NCBI RefSeq assembly: GCF_020251205.1
Contig: NZ_JAIWYX010000001.1
Location: 496,001-560,000, forward strand
Origin: Arthrobacter sp. M4
Lineage (GTDB): Bacteria; Actinomycetota; Actinomycetes; Actinomycetales; Micrococcaceae
Reading direction: 5' to 3'
Length of the DNA stretch: 64,000 nt
Both the position numbers and the translations under genes were made by a program. Position 1 is the stretch's first letter, and each line of letters starts with the position of its first letter. The notes beneath the pieces are model-generated. The model was not told the DNA's origin and did not search any database. It saw only the letters and a program-made list of their open reading frames with translations. Shown here piece after piece: positions 45,301 to 54,283 of the stretch.

Positions 45301-46515
45301 ATGAACGCTTACCTCAATGCATCTGCGACGGTCTATACCCTCCCCCCGCTTTGGCAAATGCTCTCTCTCTTTGGCTATTTTGTGGGCCTGTCCGCGGCCA
45401 TTGGCGGCACCGTGACGCACGCGGCGGTGGTACGCCCGGCGCTGCGAACATCGGGAAACGAGGGCGGCGATATCGAGACCCTGCGTCGCCGGACTGCGAT
45501 TTCCCTGGCCTGGGCGGGGGTCCTGCTCGCAGTCACAGCCTACTTCCAGCTCGCGGCACGCGTGGCCCGGTCGGGGAAGGGCATGCCGTACAGCGAGGCC
45601 CTGGATCCCGGACAGATATGGGCCTTCCTGACTGCACCCGCGAAGCCGGGCAGCTGGGTTGCGGAGGGCACGCTCTTCCTAGTGCAGAACATCATCATCG
45701 TTCTGACCTCCGCCCTGCTGATCGCCCTGTTTAGCCCACTAGCACGGCGCCGGCTGGACAGGCTGGCGCTGACCGCGCTGCCCCTCGCCCTGGCGGCGGC
45801 GCTAATCAGGCTCGTACCACCGGCCCCCTTCGCGACCACAGATGCGCTACTCAGCAAGATCTTCATTCAGGCCCACATTGCCGGCGCCTGCGCATGGCTC
45901 GGCGGCCTGGCTCTGCTCGTTGTCCTTGCTGGCTCGCGTCGCAGTCTGAGCGATCGCGCCGGCCTGCTGTGGGCGGACATCTGGCGGCGATTCGGCTTTG
46001 TCGCGCTGATAAGCGTCGGAGCCGTGCTGATCTCCGGCCTGTGGCTGGCATGGCAGCACATCGGCAGCATCTCGCAGCTGTGGACTACGACCAACGGAGC
46101 GATCCTGTTGGTCAAGCTCGTCCTGGTATTGGGCATGATGGCAGCAGGCGCCGTGAACGAGTTCTGGCTGATGCCACGCATTGCCCTGGCCCGTCAGGCG
46201 GACCCCGATGTCTCCCTCGTACACCTGACCCTTCGTCATTTCCCGAGGATCGTCTGGACCGAGGTCGCCCTCGGCGTCGGGGTACTGGTCGCCATTACTT
46301 TCTTCAACGGGACGGCCCGCGCCGAGGCGACGGGCGATGTCGCCCCACCCGTCGACGCCGGCATCATCACCGTGGGCGTTGCCCTCGCCCTCACGCTGGC
46401 GGCTTCCCTCTACGCAACGGCGAAGGCCTCAGATGCCCTGGCCCGACGCGAGGTCGCCGCCCATGCCGCTACCGCCACGGCCCGCCGCGAAGAGGTACCC
46501 CAGGACGTAGCATGA
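45301..46515 (+). CDS. CopD-like multi-helix membrane protein
   Basis: A 404-residue protein with about nine hydrophobic helices. Helix contents such as HIAGACAWLGGLALLVVLAG, LISVGAVLISGLWLAWQHIG and ILLVKLVLVLGMMAAGAVNEF match the copper-resistance D domain, in which His and Trp residues inside the membrane are conserved. The family is linked to copper uptake. The role here is unclear; amine oxidases of the copper type would need copper, but none is seen nearby. No ribosome site precedes the ATG, and the promoter suggests a leaderless mRNA under the island's GntR-type operator. Confidence 0.8.
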   Translation: MNAYLNASATVYTLPPLWQMLSLFGYFVGLSAAIGGTVTHAAVVRPALRTSGNEGGDIETLRRRTAISLAWAGVLLAVTAYFQLAARVARSGKGMPYSEALDPGQIWAFLTAPAKPGSWVAEGTLFLVQNIIIVLTSALLIALFSPLARRRLDRLALTALPLALAAALIRLVPPAPFATTDALLSKIFIQAHIAGACAWLGGLALLVVLAGSRRSLSDRAGLLWADIWRRFGFVALISVGAVLISGLWLAWQHIGSISQLWTTTNGAILLVKLVLVLGMMAAGAVNEFWLMPRIALARQADPDVSLVHLTLRHFPRIVWTEVALGVGVLVAITFFNGTARAEATGDVAPPVDAGIITVGVALALTLAASLYATAKASDALARREVAAHAATATARREEVPQDVA

Positions 46516-46812
46516 TGCGCTGAAGGCGGCATCCGCCCATCGATCACGATGGTTGGCTTGATCGAGCAGGACTCCTGATCCGGGATCGCGCGAGGACCGG
46601 CGCATGACAACACGTGCTATGGGATCGCGCTCTCCCGGTACGGGGCCGTACGAACGCTACGAAGCAGCCAGAAGCCCTGCGATCGAGCGCGTGGCGGCAT
46701 GGCCAAACCTGGTCGGCCCGAGATGTCGACAGCGCGTCCCCTCGTTGGGTCCGATGCGGAATACGATGGTCGATGTCGCGATTTCGAACAGCTGATTGGA
46801 TTGCTCGGCACA
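46516..46812. other. Intergenic before LysR gene
   Basis: About 300 bases. The LysR frame is open from 46699, but the family N-terminus starts at 46813. No gene or clear regulatory element recognised. Confidence 0.4.
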
Positions 46813-47709
46813 ATGCTAGATCTTCACCGCCTCATACTGCTGAGGGAAGTCAACTTGCACGGCAGCATGAGCGCTGCGGCACGGGAACTCGCGTACAGCC
46901 ATTCCGCCATTTCCCAGCAGCTGGGAGTCCTGGAGAAGGAAACAGGCGTGGTTTTGCTGGAGAAGGTTGGTCGCAGCGTCAAGCTCACTCCGGCTGGCGA
47001 AGAACTGGTGCGGAATACAGAGGCAATCCTGGCGGCCATTGAGCATGCGGAATCTGATTTGGCGACCTCCCACCAGCGGGCCCAGGGCGTGGTTACCGTC
47101 GCTGCGTTTGCAACCATCAGCCGCAGTGTCCTGCCAACGGCCGTTGCTGAACTGACCAGAAGTTATCCGGGCCTCGACGTGCGCCTGCGTCGCGAGGAGC
47201 CGGAAACCGCTGTCCTGCAGCTCATATCGCGGCAGGTTGATGCTGTTGTGACTGACGCATTTCCCGGCACGCAAGGGGCCCCAAATGGGGGCATCCACAC
47301 CACCATCATTGGCCAGGACCCCGTTCGGGGCTATCTGCCGCATGGCCTCACCTTTGATGACTTTGATCAGCTACGTACGGTGCGCTGGGTCGTAGAACCC
47401 CTTTCCTCGGCGTCCACCCAATGGGCCCTGCGAGTATGTCGGGAGCGGGGGATTGAGCCGGTCATCGCCCATGTATCCTCGGATCTCCTTTTTCACCTCA
47501 GGATGGTTGAACAGGGGCTGGCCGCAGCGTTTCTGCCCGACATGGTAGTGCGCGAGGCAGGCAGTGACGTGGAACCGAGTTCCTGGCTTCCCTCGGACCA
47601 GCGGCGAAGCATCCATTACCTCGTGAGGCAGGGGTCGGAACACAACCTGGCGCTCGTGGCCGTGCGGGAAGCGATTATCCAAGCATTCCGGCTAACTTCG
47701 CACATGTAA
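46813..47709 (+). CDS. LysR-family transcriptional regulator
   Basis: A 298-residue LysR protein: the HTH (residues about 1-60, MSAAARELAYSHSAISQQLGVLEKETGVVLL) is followed by an effector domain with LRREEPETAVLQLISRQVDAVV. The start is placed at ATG 46813, where the LysR pattern begins. It lies 115 bases upstream of the aminotransferase gene on the same strand and is probably its regulator; an inverted repeat overlaps its stop codon. Confidence 0.9.
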   Translation: MLDLHRLILLREVNLHGSMSAAARELAYSHSAISQQLGVLEKETGVVLLEKVGRSVKLTPAGEELVRNTEAILAAIEHAESDLATSHQRAQGVVTVAAFATISRSVLPTAVAELTRSYPGLDVRLRREEPETAVLQLISRQVDAVVTDAFPGTQGAPNGGIHTTIIGQDPVRGYLPHGLTFDDFDQLRTVRWVVEPLSSASTQWALRVCRERGIEPVIAHVSSDLLFHLRMVEQGLAAAFLPDMVVREAGSDVEPSSWLPSDQRRSIHYLVRQGSEHNLALVAVREAIIQAFRLTSHM

Positions 47710-47722
47710 GCAAACCTTACAT
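47704..47722. promoter_or_regulatory. Inverted repeat ATGTAAG-N5-CTTACAT
   Basis: Perfect 7-base arms overlapping the LysR stop codon and about 100 bases before the aminotransferase gene. A candidate operator for the LysR protein. Confidence 0.5.
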
Positions 47723-47737
47723 ATAAGCGTCGATAAC

Positions 47738-47747
47738 ATTCGCTTTT
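47738..47747 (+). promoter_or_regulatory. ATTCGCTTTT element shared with the permease promoter
   Basis: The same 10 bases occur on the minus strand at 52891-52900, upstream of the amino-acid permease gene. This points to common control of the aminotransferase/dehydrogenase pair and the permease. Confidence 0.4.
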
Positions 47748-47824
47748 ATTTACGGACGGGCGTCGCTAAATTTTCTTCGACGCCGTATTGCCTCGCCATC
47801 ATGCGGTAGTTCCTGCCAAACGCC

Positions 47825-49156
47825 ATGACTGCACCCGGAAGGGGCGAAGCACAAGTGACCGTCAACAACGTTTCATCTCCGAGCAGCTCACGCTCAAGCC
47901 TGCTGGATGGGCCCGCTCTTTGGCCCGCCCAAGCACACACGCCAACGGTGCTCGGCCGGCAGCTCGTCATCGACAGAGGAGAAGGAGCCTATGTCTACAC
48001 GAAAGACGGCCGACGCCTGTTTGATGGCACCGCTGGCCTATGGCACGCCAACCTTGGTCATTCGAATCCTGAACTAGCTGAAGCCGCTTTCAATCAGATG
48101 ATGCGGCTTGAGACGTATCACATCTTCGCCCGCTTCACGAACGACAAGGCTCTAGCCCTCGGCGAGCGGCTCGCGGAGATCTCGCCGATTGACAGTTCGA
48201 AGGTCATTCTCAACTCAGGCGGTTCAGATGCCATCGATGTCGCATGCAAGCTAGCCCGCCGTCATTGGCAGCGTGAAGGCCTCGCCACCAAAAAGGTCAT
48301 TCTCAGCCGCGAGTTTGCTTACCATGGCCTCCACGCGTACGGCACAAGTATCGCTGGCCTGGACTTCAACCGTGAAGGGTATGGTACGGACTCCCTTGTG
48401 CCCGAAACGGCAAGGGTGTCCTTCAACGATCCGCAGCAAGTCGGAGCCGTCATTGCAGAGGTGGGACCGGAATACATCGCAGCAATTGTCACCGAACCTG
48501 TTCAGGGCACCGGGGGCGTGAACCCACCTGCACCTGGCTACCTTGAAGCCATTCAAGAGATCTGCCGGGACAACGACATCCTTTTGATTCTGGATGAAGT
48601 CATCACGGGCTTCGGTCGCGTCGGGACGATGTTTGCAGCCGAACGCTACGGGATCAAACCAGATCTAGTGACGTTTGCCAAGGGAGTCACCTCCGGGTAT
48701 GCACCACTAGGCGGGGTCCTCGTTAGCCCGCGCTTGTGGGAACCGTTCTACATCGACTCACCGGATACGCCCGTATTCCGTCATGGCGCCACCTATGCCG
48801 GGCATGCAACCGCCGCCGCGGTAGCCCTGCGCCACTTGGAAATCCTTGAGCGCGATCGGCTGCTTCCTCGAGTCAAGGAACTCGAAGTGGTGTTGCGGAC
48901 AGAATTCGACAAGCTCGCCCTGCGACAGGCTGCCGTCACGGACGTGCGGGTTGCGGGGCTGCTGGGGGGTATCACCCTCGCAAACCACCTGAAGGCCGAG
49001 CAGGTTTGCGACGGCCTTATTGAGCTTGGATACATCGCCCGGCCGTTGCGCGGTAACACTCTTCAGGTCAGCCCGCCGTTCATTATCAGCGATCGTGAAC
49101 TAACCCTTTTTGTCACCGCCATAGAGCAAGCCATTACCGAGCAGGAGAACAGATGA
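47825..49156 (+). CDS. Class III aminotransferase, omega-amino-acid type
   Basis: A 443-residue PLP enzyme of the beta-alanine:pyruvate/putrescine aminotransferase-like branch: FDGTAGLWHANLGHSNPELA, LNSGGSDAIDVACKLAR, AYHGLHAYGTS, the LILDEVITGFGRVG Asp and the Schiff-base Lys in TFAKGVTSGYAPLGG. Not close to the aminotransferase at 37312. A GTG at 47855 with AAGGGG upstream is an alternative start; the first 10 residues are not conserved in kind. Its stop overlaps the dehydrogenase start (ATGA). Confidence 0.92.
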   Translation: MTAPGRGEAQVTVNNVSSPSSSRSSLLDGPALWPAQAHTPTVLGRQLVIDRGEGAYVYTKDGRRLFDGTAGLWHANLGHSNPELAEAAFNQMMRLETYHIFARFTNDKALALGERLAEISPIDSSKVILNSGGSDAIDVACKLARRHWQREGLATKKVILSREFAYHGLHAYGTSIAGLDFNREGYGTDSLVPETARVSFNDPQQVGAVIAEVGPEYIAAIVTEPVQGTGGVNPPAPGYLEAIQEICRDNDILLILDEVITGFGRVGTMFAAERYGIKPDLVTFAKGVTSGYAPLGGVLVSPRLWEPFYIDSPDTPVFRHGATYAGHATAAAVALRHLEILERDRLLPRVKELEVVLRTEFDKLALRQAAVTDVRVAGLLGGITLANHLKAEQVCDGLIELGYIARPLRGNTLQVSPPFIISDRELTLFVTAIEQAITEQENR

Positions 49157-50640
49157 GCCATGTATCCCAAACCATCACCCCGCTGATTGCTGCAGACCCG
49201 GACAGCCTCCGGCACGCGGATGCAGTCATCCAATCCATCAAACTGCCCAGCCAAGGCATCCCGGTTCAGGACCCGGCCACCACCGAGACCATTGCTTACG
49301 TCCCTGACGCTGATGTTGAGGCTGCACTGGAAGCTGTTGGGAAGGCCGACGCGGCAGGAACTGAGTGGTCAGGTAGCACTCTTCGTCAGCGCGCCGACGT
49401 GCTGCACGCTTGGTATGACAAGCTCGTTGCCCACACTGAAGATCTCGCCCACCTGATTTCGCGCGAAATGGGCAAGCCGCTTGCAGAGGCGCGCGGCGAG
49501 GTCAAGTATGGTACAGACTTCGTTCGCTGGTACGCGGAGGAGGCAGTGCGCCCCGCCGGGAACTTCCGGGAGACGCCGGACGGAGGCGCGAGCCTTCTGA
49601 CGCGCCGCTCCCCCGTAGGCCTGGCCGTGCTGATTACTCCATGGAACTTCCCCCTGGCCATGGCAACCCGAAAGATTGCGCCGGCGCTGGCGGCAGGATG
49701 CCCTGTAGTCATCAAGCCAGCGACCCTTACTCCCCTGACGACGTACTTTGCTGTACAGCTCGCCATTGAGGCAGGCGTGCCTGAAGAACTGATTCAAGTG
49801 ATTACCACATCAAATTCAGGGGCTTTCAGCGAAGCCGTCCTGCTTGACCCAAGGGTCCGGAAGGTTTCGTTCACCGGATCAACCCCGGTGGGCCGGCAGC
49901 TCCTGAAGCTTGCCTCCCGGAATGTGCTCCGTAGCTCGATGGAACTCGGCGGTAATGCACCACTCATCGTCTTCAACGACGCGGATCTTCAGCGGGCGGT
50001 GGATGGAACGTTTGCGGCGAAGATGCGCAATGGCGGACAGTCCTGCATTGGAGCCAACCGCATCTACGTCCAGGATGGGATCGCCAATGACTTCGTGGCC
50101 GCCCTCACCGAACGCTTCGCCCAGGTCGCCGTCGGAAGCGGCCTCGGAAAGCTGACTGCCTTGGGTGCACTAATCGACGATCGTGCAGTAGCTCAGATGC
50201 AGGCCTACACCGAGAATGCAGTGAGCCTGGGTGCCACACTACTGACCGGCGGCCACGGGTACGACTCTGCAGGCAACTTCTTTGCCCCGACTGTCCTGGA
50301 CCGGGTGGCAGAAGATTCCGACATTGCCCAGTCCGAGATTTTCGGCCCCATTGCCGCGATTCAGCGGTTTAGCTCAGAAGCCGAGGCAATCAACCGGGCC
50401 AACGCGACAGAATTTGGCCTCGCCGGCTATGTATTCACAGAGAACCTCGACCGGGCCCTTAACGTCGCCGATCGTCTCCAGACAGGAATCGTTGGCATCA
50501 ACCAGGGCGTACCGTCCAATGCTGCCGCCCCATTCGGCGGCATCAAGCAGTCAGGCCTCGGACGCGAAGGAAGCGCCGAAGGCCTCGAAGAATACGAAAA
50601 CATCCGGTTCTATAACGTGGCGCGACGCGCAACTGCCTAG
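49153..50640 (+). CDS. Succinate-semialdehyde dehydrogenase-type enzyme
   Basis: A 495-residue aldehyde dehydrogenase of the GabD group, with Glu264 in SSMELGGNAP and Cys298 in GGQSCIGANR. Co-translated with the aminotransferase upstream, it should oxidise the semialdehyde product. With the permease at 51142 it forms a second, independent GABA-type module, controlled by LysR instead of GntR. Confidence 0.94.
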   Translation: MSHVSQTITPLIAADPDSLRHADAVIQSIKLPSQGIPVQDPATTETIAYVPDADVEAALEAVGKADAAGTEWSGSTLRQRADVLHAWYDKLVAHTEDLAHLISREMGKPLAEARGEVKYGTDFVRWYAEEAVRPAGNFRETPDGGASLLTRRSPVGLAVLITPWNFPLAMATRKIAPALAAGCPVVIKPATLTPLTTYFAVQLAIEAGVPEELIQVITTSNSGAFSEAVLLDPRVRKVSFTGSTPVGRQLLKLASRNVLRSSMELGGNAPLIVFNDADLQRAVDGTFAAKMRNGGQSCIGANRIYVQDGIANDFVAALTERFAQVAVGSGLGKLTALGALIDDRAVAQMQAYTENAVSLGATLLTGGHGYDSAGNFFAPTVLDRVAEDSDIAQSEIFGPIAAIQRFSSEAEAINRANATEFGLAGYVFTENLDRALNVADRLQTGIVGINQGVPSNAAAPFGGIKQSGLGREGSAEGLEEYENIRFYNVARRATA

Positions 50641-50793
50641 TATTCGCTCCCTAGCTATCAAGATTGATGCCCACGAGGGCGAAAGACAGGGGCGTGTCTC
50701 GGTCATCCAAGGGGTCAAGCCCAGGAACACCATCTGAGCTGATCCTTAGGGCAGCTGAACTTATAAGGATCGTGCCAAGTCTTGTCTTGGTTT

Positions 50794-50821
50794 GGGCTGG
50801 CGCCGGCATTGGCGCCGGCCC
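50794..50821 (+). terminator. 11-bp hairpin followed by T run
   Basis: GGGCTGGCGCC (50794-50804) pairs with GGCGCCGGCCC (50811-50821) with one wobble, followed by CTTTTC. It terminates the aminotransferase/dehydrogenase operon. Confidence 0.8.
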
Positions 50822-51036
50822 CTTTTCGGCGGTATGTCAATTACCTTGCAAAAGATAAGTCCGCCATGCAGTCGAAAGACAAATTCCATTATTCGAGCGC
50901 GCCCATAATAACGGAGATTGACAAAGGAGAAAAAGTACGACGCCGTCGCCCGCGGCTCCCGCGTCATACCAAGGCCCTGACCGCGTAAGTCCGGCGCCGC
51001 CGTCGTGAGTGTTCAAAACTATGGGGTGCCGGAAAA

Positions 51037-51078
51037 GGAGTTTGTGGCGTGATCCCAAGGGATAACGCCACAAACTCC
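51037..51078 (-). terminator. 13-bp hairpin ending the permease gene
   Basis: GGAGTTTGTGGCG (51037-51049) pairs perfectly with CGCCACAAACTCC (51066-51078). A smaller ATCCC/GGGAT stem lies nested in the loop. It is 64 bases after the permease stop. Confidence 0.75.
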
Positions 51079-51141
51079 CGCAAATCCGGGTTAATTCCGC
51101 GCTTTTTGCTTAACGGATCCAACACCGGCTCGTGTCGATTC

Positions 51142-52644
51142 CTACTGATGGGTATCTTCCAGGGCGGAGAATCGGACTACAGCTTCCTTTTCTTTCTGAA
51201 GCGCGATCTTCTTGCGTACGATCGGCCAGAACAGCACCAGAGCACCGGCTGCGGTGAAACTCGTCCATACTTGGGTGCGCCCGCTCTCGCTCAGCATCAT
51301 GATCGCGACGATGCCGATGGCACCAAGGATCAAAATGATGTTTAGCCACGGGAACAGCCACACTTTGAGCTTGAGGTTCGACCTTTCCTCAGCTGTCATC
51401 TTGTTCCGCAGGCTCCATTGTGTGGCTGCGATAAACACGTACACGAACAGGGCCACCAGTCCGGTTGAATTCATGATGAAGTCGTAAATACCCGAGCTTG
51501 GCGCAATGAAGTTCACGAGCGTGGCGATGAGGCCGCCTATTGTCGAAGCAATCACCGCCAGAGCCGGGACGCCGCGCGTGGTGCGTTTTGCAACAACCGC
51601 GGGCGCAAGCCCCTGTTCAGCGAGGGCCGCGAACATACGTGAGGCGGAGTATGTACCCGAGTTGAGTACTGAGATCACCGCGGTGAAGATGACGAGACCC
51701 ATGACGACCTCGGCCCCGGGAACACCGAACATTGAGAAGACGTAGGTGAACGGAGCAATTACCGAAGGTTCGGGGAGCAGGTTCCACGGAACAATCGTGA
51801 CAATTACCAGAATCGCTCCGACATAAAAGAGCATGACCCGCCAGATGACAGTGTTCGCCGCTTGCCGGATTCCCTTCCCGGGGTTCTCTGATTCTGCTGC
51901 AGCCATGACGGCGATCTCCGTGCCAAAGTACGAGAAGAGGACCAGGGAAATGCCGGAGAGGACCACGCCCAGGCCATTGGGCATGAATCCTCCGTGAACC
52001 CAAAGATTCGATACCGAGAACGTGGCATTGGGCCAGAGCCCTAGCACGAACAGCAATCCGGCCGCGAGGAACACAACGATAGCGATTACCTTGATGCTTG
52101 CGAGCCAAAACTCCGTTTCCCCGAACATTCGAAGGGAAATGAGGTTCGTGCCAACGAATATCGCAAGCAGAGCAAGTGAACCAGCCCATGCGGGCAGGGC
52201 AGGAAACCAGCCGTGAAGAATGCCGCCGCCGACGACCGCCTCATAGGCGATGACACCTACCCAGAAGTACCAGTACAACCAGCCGACAACGTATGCAGCC
52301 CAGTTGCCAAGGCCCACTCGGGCATACTCCATGAAGGAACCAACGGCCGGCCGGGCCGCTGCCATCTCGCCTAGCATGCGCATTGCCAGGAAGACGAACA
52401 GGCCGCCAACTGCGTAGGAAAGCGTGGCGGCCGGTCCTGTGGTTCGCACGATGTTGGCCGAGCCGACGAACAGGCTTGCGCCGATGATCCCGCCCAGCGT
52501 GATCATGGTGACGTGGCGGGTCCGAAGCTTCTTCCCGTGAGCCGAAATGTGGGCGGTTGTTACGTCTGGCCCCTCGGGAGAAGCGGGGCGGTCGTCCTTC
52601 GTGACTTGCAAATGTCTTGATTCAGCGGAGTGTTGGCTGGTCAT
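51142..52644 (-). CDS. APC-family amino-acid permease, GabP/AnsP type
   Basis: A 500-residue secondary transporter with about 12 helices. The first helix has LGGIIGASLFVGSANIV, the glycine-rich signature of the APC fold. Then come MLGEMAAARPAVGSFMEYAR (amphipathic loop of the amino-acid transporter group), FSYFGTEIAVMAAAESENPG and SVLNSGTYSASRMFAALAEQG. The type imports GABA, aromatic amino acids or related solutes with protons. It converges on the aminotransferase/dehydrogenase operon and shares a promoter element with it, so it probably feeds it. Confidence 0.93.
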   Translation of the reverse strand: MTSQHSAESRHLQVTKDDRPASPEGPDVTTAHISAHGKKLRTRHVTMITLGGIIGASLFVGSANIVRTTGPAATLSYAVGGLFVFLAMRMLGEMAAARPAVGSFMEYARVGLGNWAAYVVGWLYWYFWVGVIAYEAVVGGGILHGWFPALPAWAGSLALLAIFVGTNLISLRMFGETEFWLASIKVIAIVVFLAAGLLFVLGLWPNATFSVSNLWVHGGFMPNGLGVVLSGISLVLFSYFGTEIAVMAAAESENPGKGIRQAANTVIWRVMLFYVGAILVIVTIVPWNLLPEPSVIAPFTYVFSMFGVPGAEVVMGLVIFTAVISVLNSGTYSASRMFAALAEQGLAPAVVAKRTTRGVPALAVIASTIGGLIATLVNFIAPSSGIYDFIMNSTGLVALFVYVFIAATQWSLRNKMTAEERSNLKLKVWLFPWLNIILILGAIGIVAIMMLSESGRTQVWTSFTAAGALVLFWPIVRKKIALQKEKEAVVRFSALEDTHQ

Positions 52645-52890
52645 GGTTAAAAGCTCCTGTGCTTTGTGAATCTTTCGCTAGCGCGGATTGAAAAACACTT
52701 GTTGCCCAAACGACGGCGCGCTCGCACGTCAACGTTCTCCGGAGGCGCTGGAATACTTTTCCAGTGCGCCCCACAACGCGGCATTCCGGGTTGTCGTTAA
52801 TGTCATGGGCTGCTCAGGAAGATAAATATCTAACAGCAGCCGAGAGCGCCGGCCTGGGTGAACCAACCATATAAGGGCAAAAAGGTAGTA

Positions 52891-52900
52891 AAAAGCGAAT
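52891..52900 (-). promoter_or_regulatory. ATTCGCTTTT element upstream of permease
   Basis: Minus-strand copy of the element at 47738, 247 bases before the permease start. It probably belongs to the same LysR-linked regulation. Confidence 0.35.
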
Positions 52901-53284
52901 ATTCATGACACTCAACTGTTAGCTTCCCTTACATTTGGAGATCACGGAAATCTCCTGCTGGTCTGGTCCCGTCACCTTTCGCAGCGCGGATTCAGGGATG
53001 ACTATTATCCGTCAACAGGAATTTCGCACCCAGATGGCAACGTCCGCATCACGGCCAGCTTGCGCATGCTGGGCATGGTGTAGGCGCTGATGTTTTTAGC
53101 CACTTTCACTGTTCTCCGGGTTGCGGGTCGGACTGGGGGCATGGCTGACGACCGTCGTCGCCCCTGATGCTCACGGCGCTGGCATTCGCGCTCGTGCCAC
53201 TCTGCACCTGCCCGAGGAACTCCAGAAAAATGGGTCTGCCATAGACATCATCTGCACAATAGGGCTAGGATTGTCAGAATTAGG

Positions 53285-53296
53285 ATTGTCAACAAT
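53285..53296. promoter_or_regulatory. GntR-type operator, ATTGTCAACAAT
   Basis: A full match, 26 bases before the cupin ATG, extended on the right by TGACA. A TAGGAT -10-like hexamer overlaps its left side. Confidence 0.75.
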
Positions 53297-53322
53297 TGAC
53301 ACATGAGCAGAAGGAGAGCTGT

Positions 53323-53670
53323 ATGCAGCCATATATTCACGTTCCTGGAGCAAAGATCCTTGGGGAGTTGGAGCCCAACGGCCACCGCGCCGGCTACGAC
53401 TCAGGTGACCCCAAGACGTCCATCCTGAAGTTCGACACGGCCATTAAGACGGGCGTCTGGGAGTGCCAGCCGGGCGGCTGGAACGTAACCCCTCGTGAGG
53501 ACACCGAGGTCTGCTACATCGTCAGCGGCCGCGCGACCATCACGGACACAGCTACCGGCACGCGTTATGAAATCGCCGGCGGCGACGTGATCGTTCAGCC
53601 CAAGAGCTGGGCCGGCCGCTGGGAAGTCACTGAGACCATTCGTAAGGTTTACTGCCACGGCTTCGACTGA
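53323..53670 (+). CDS. Cupin-domain protein (DUF861/EutQ-like)
   Basis: A 115-residue single-domain cupin: WECQPGGWNV (motif 1 region), EDTEVCYIVSGRATITD and GDVIVQPKSWAGRWEVTETIRKVY. The family includes ureidoglycolate-lyase-like and other metal cupins acting on small nitrogenous compounds. AAGGAG is 6 bases before ATG 53323; an ATG-like frame from 53296 would overlap the operator. A single gene under the island's operator. Confidence 0.88.
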   Translation: MQPYIHVPGAKILGELEPNGHRAGYDSGDPKTSILKFDTAIKTGVWECQPGGWNVTPREDTEVCYIVSGRATITDTATGTRYEIAGGDVIVQPKSWAGRWEVTETIRKVYCHGFD

Positions 53671-53793
53671 GCCGTCTCGACCTGACACGATGCTGACCTG
53701 CGGACCGCACCTCTTGGAAGGGGGCGGTCCGCACGCACTTTAGGGCCTCTTTCCCTGTTTCGAAGGGCTCGACGCGCGTATGCTGGTTATAGG

Positions 53794-53908
53794 CCTGCGA
53801 GACGGGCGAGGGAGCCAAGAGGCTGAGATGCCAGACGATCGAAGGATCGACTGGCGACCCCTATTACTTGATCCGGACAATGCCGGCGCAGGGAAAACGC
53901 CTCGCAGG
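53794..53908 (+). ncRNA. TPP riboswitch (THI element)
   Basis: All parts of the THI element are present in order. P1: CCTGCGAG (53794-53801) pairs with CTCGCAGG (53901-53908). The conserved CTGAGA core is at 53823-53828. A P3 hairpin follows (CCAG/CTGG enclosing CGATC/GATCG, 53831-53854), then GACCC (53856-53860). The pyrophosphate-sensing half, with ACTTGATCCGG and TGCCGGCGCAGGGA, spans 53866-53894. It binds thiamin pyrophosphate and normally switches off thiamin synthesis or uptake genes. The next gene downstream is a HAD hydrolase, not a known thiamin gene. Confidence 0.88.
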
Positions 53909-54008
53909 TCTCGTGATGTCCTCGGCAGGTTGATGGGTTGATGGGACCTCCCAAGGTTCTTCGAGCCCACAGGCCAAAACATGCCAGTGAATGATGTCCG
54001 AACACCCC

Positions 54009-54039
54009 ACCCCTTGGTCTCTCGACCCGGGGTCTTTTG
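54009..54039 (+). terminator. Terminator downstream of the TPP riboswitch
   Basis: ACCCC (54009-54013) pairs with GGGGT (54029-54033), enclosing GGTC-TCTC-GACC, followed by CTTTTG. It lies 100 bases past the aptamer, where a riboswitch-controlled terminator would be. Confidence 0.65.
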
Positions 54040-54215
54040 TTTCTTCTGGCGGCCGCGTGTGGGTTCATGTTTCCGGGGGACGGCGCGTTGGCCAACAGCG
54101 CACCACTCGCTCTTACAGCCAGCCAGTGTGATCCTTGAAACGAAGCGTCCGGTTCTCTGCCAGGGCGCGAAACACGACGGATCCTCGAACCAGAACGCCC
54201 TTGGCGGCACACAAA

Positions 54216-54283
54216 GTTGTTGACAATCAACAACCCGAAGCGTATTGTCGACAATCGACGACGGCGAAAAGGTCGTCGACAAT
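54216..54283. promoter_or_regulatory. Three clustered GntR-type operators
   Basis: GTTGTTGACAAT (54216-54227), ATTGTCGACAAT (54244-54255, perfect palindrome) and GTCGTCGACAAT (54272-54283). Centre-to-centre spacing is 28 bases each time, nearly three helical turns, so regulators would line up on one DNA face. The last ends 40 bases before the HAD start. Confidence 0.75.

Larger units (their letters stand above)
50641..51141. other. Convergent intergenic region with two terminators
   Basis: About 500 bases between convergent genes. A frame from 50782 encodes about 68 residues but has no ribosome site and contains the terminator, so I do not annotate it. The hairpins at 50794-50821 and 51037-51078 serve the two flanking genes. 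Confidence 0.6.
52645..53322. other. Long divergent intergenic region
   Basis: About 680 bases. It contains the permease promoter region with AAAAGCGAAT (52891-52900, complement of the element at 47738) and the cupin operator. A 34-residue leftward frame (53005-53109, GTG start with GGAG nearby, VKVAKNISAYTMPSMRKLAV) has no recognised family. Nothing else supported. Confidence 0.45.

Noticed and set aside
53935..53975. tRNA-like T-arm sequence (GGTTCTTCGAGCCC)
   Set aside because: No acceptor stem or anticodon arm can be built around it. It lies between the TPP riboswitch and its terminator and is probably part of that leader.
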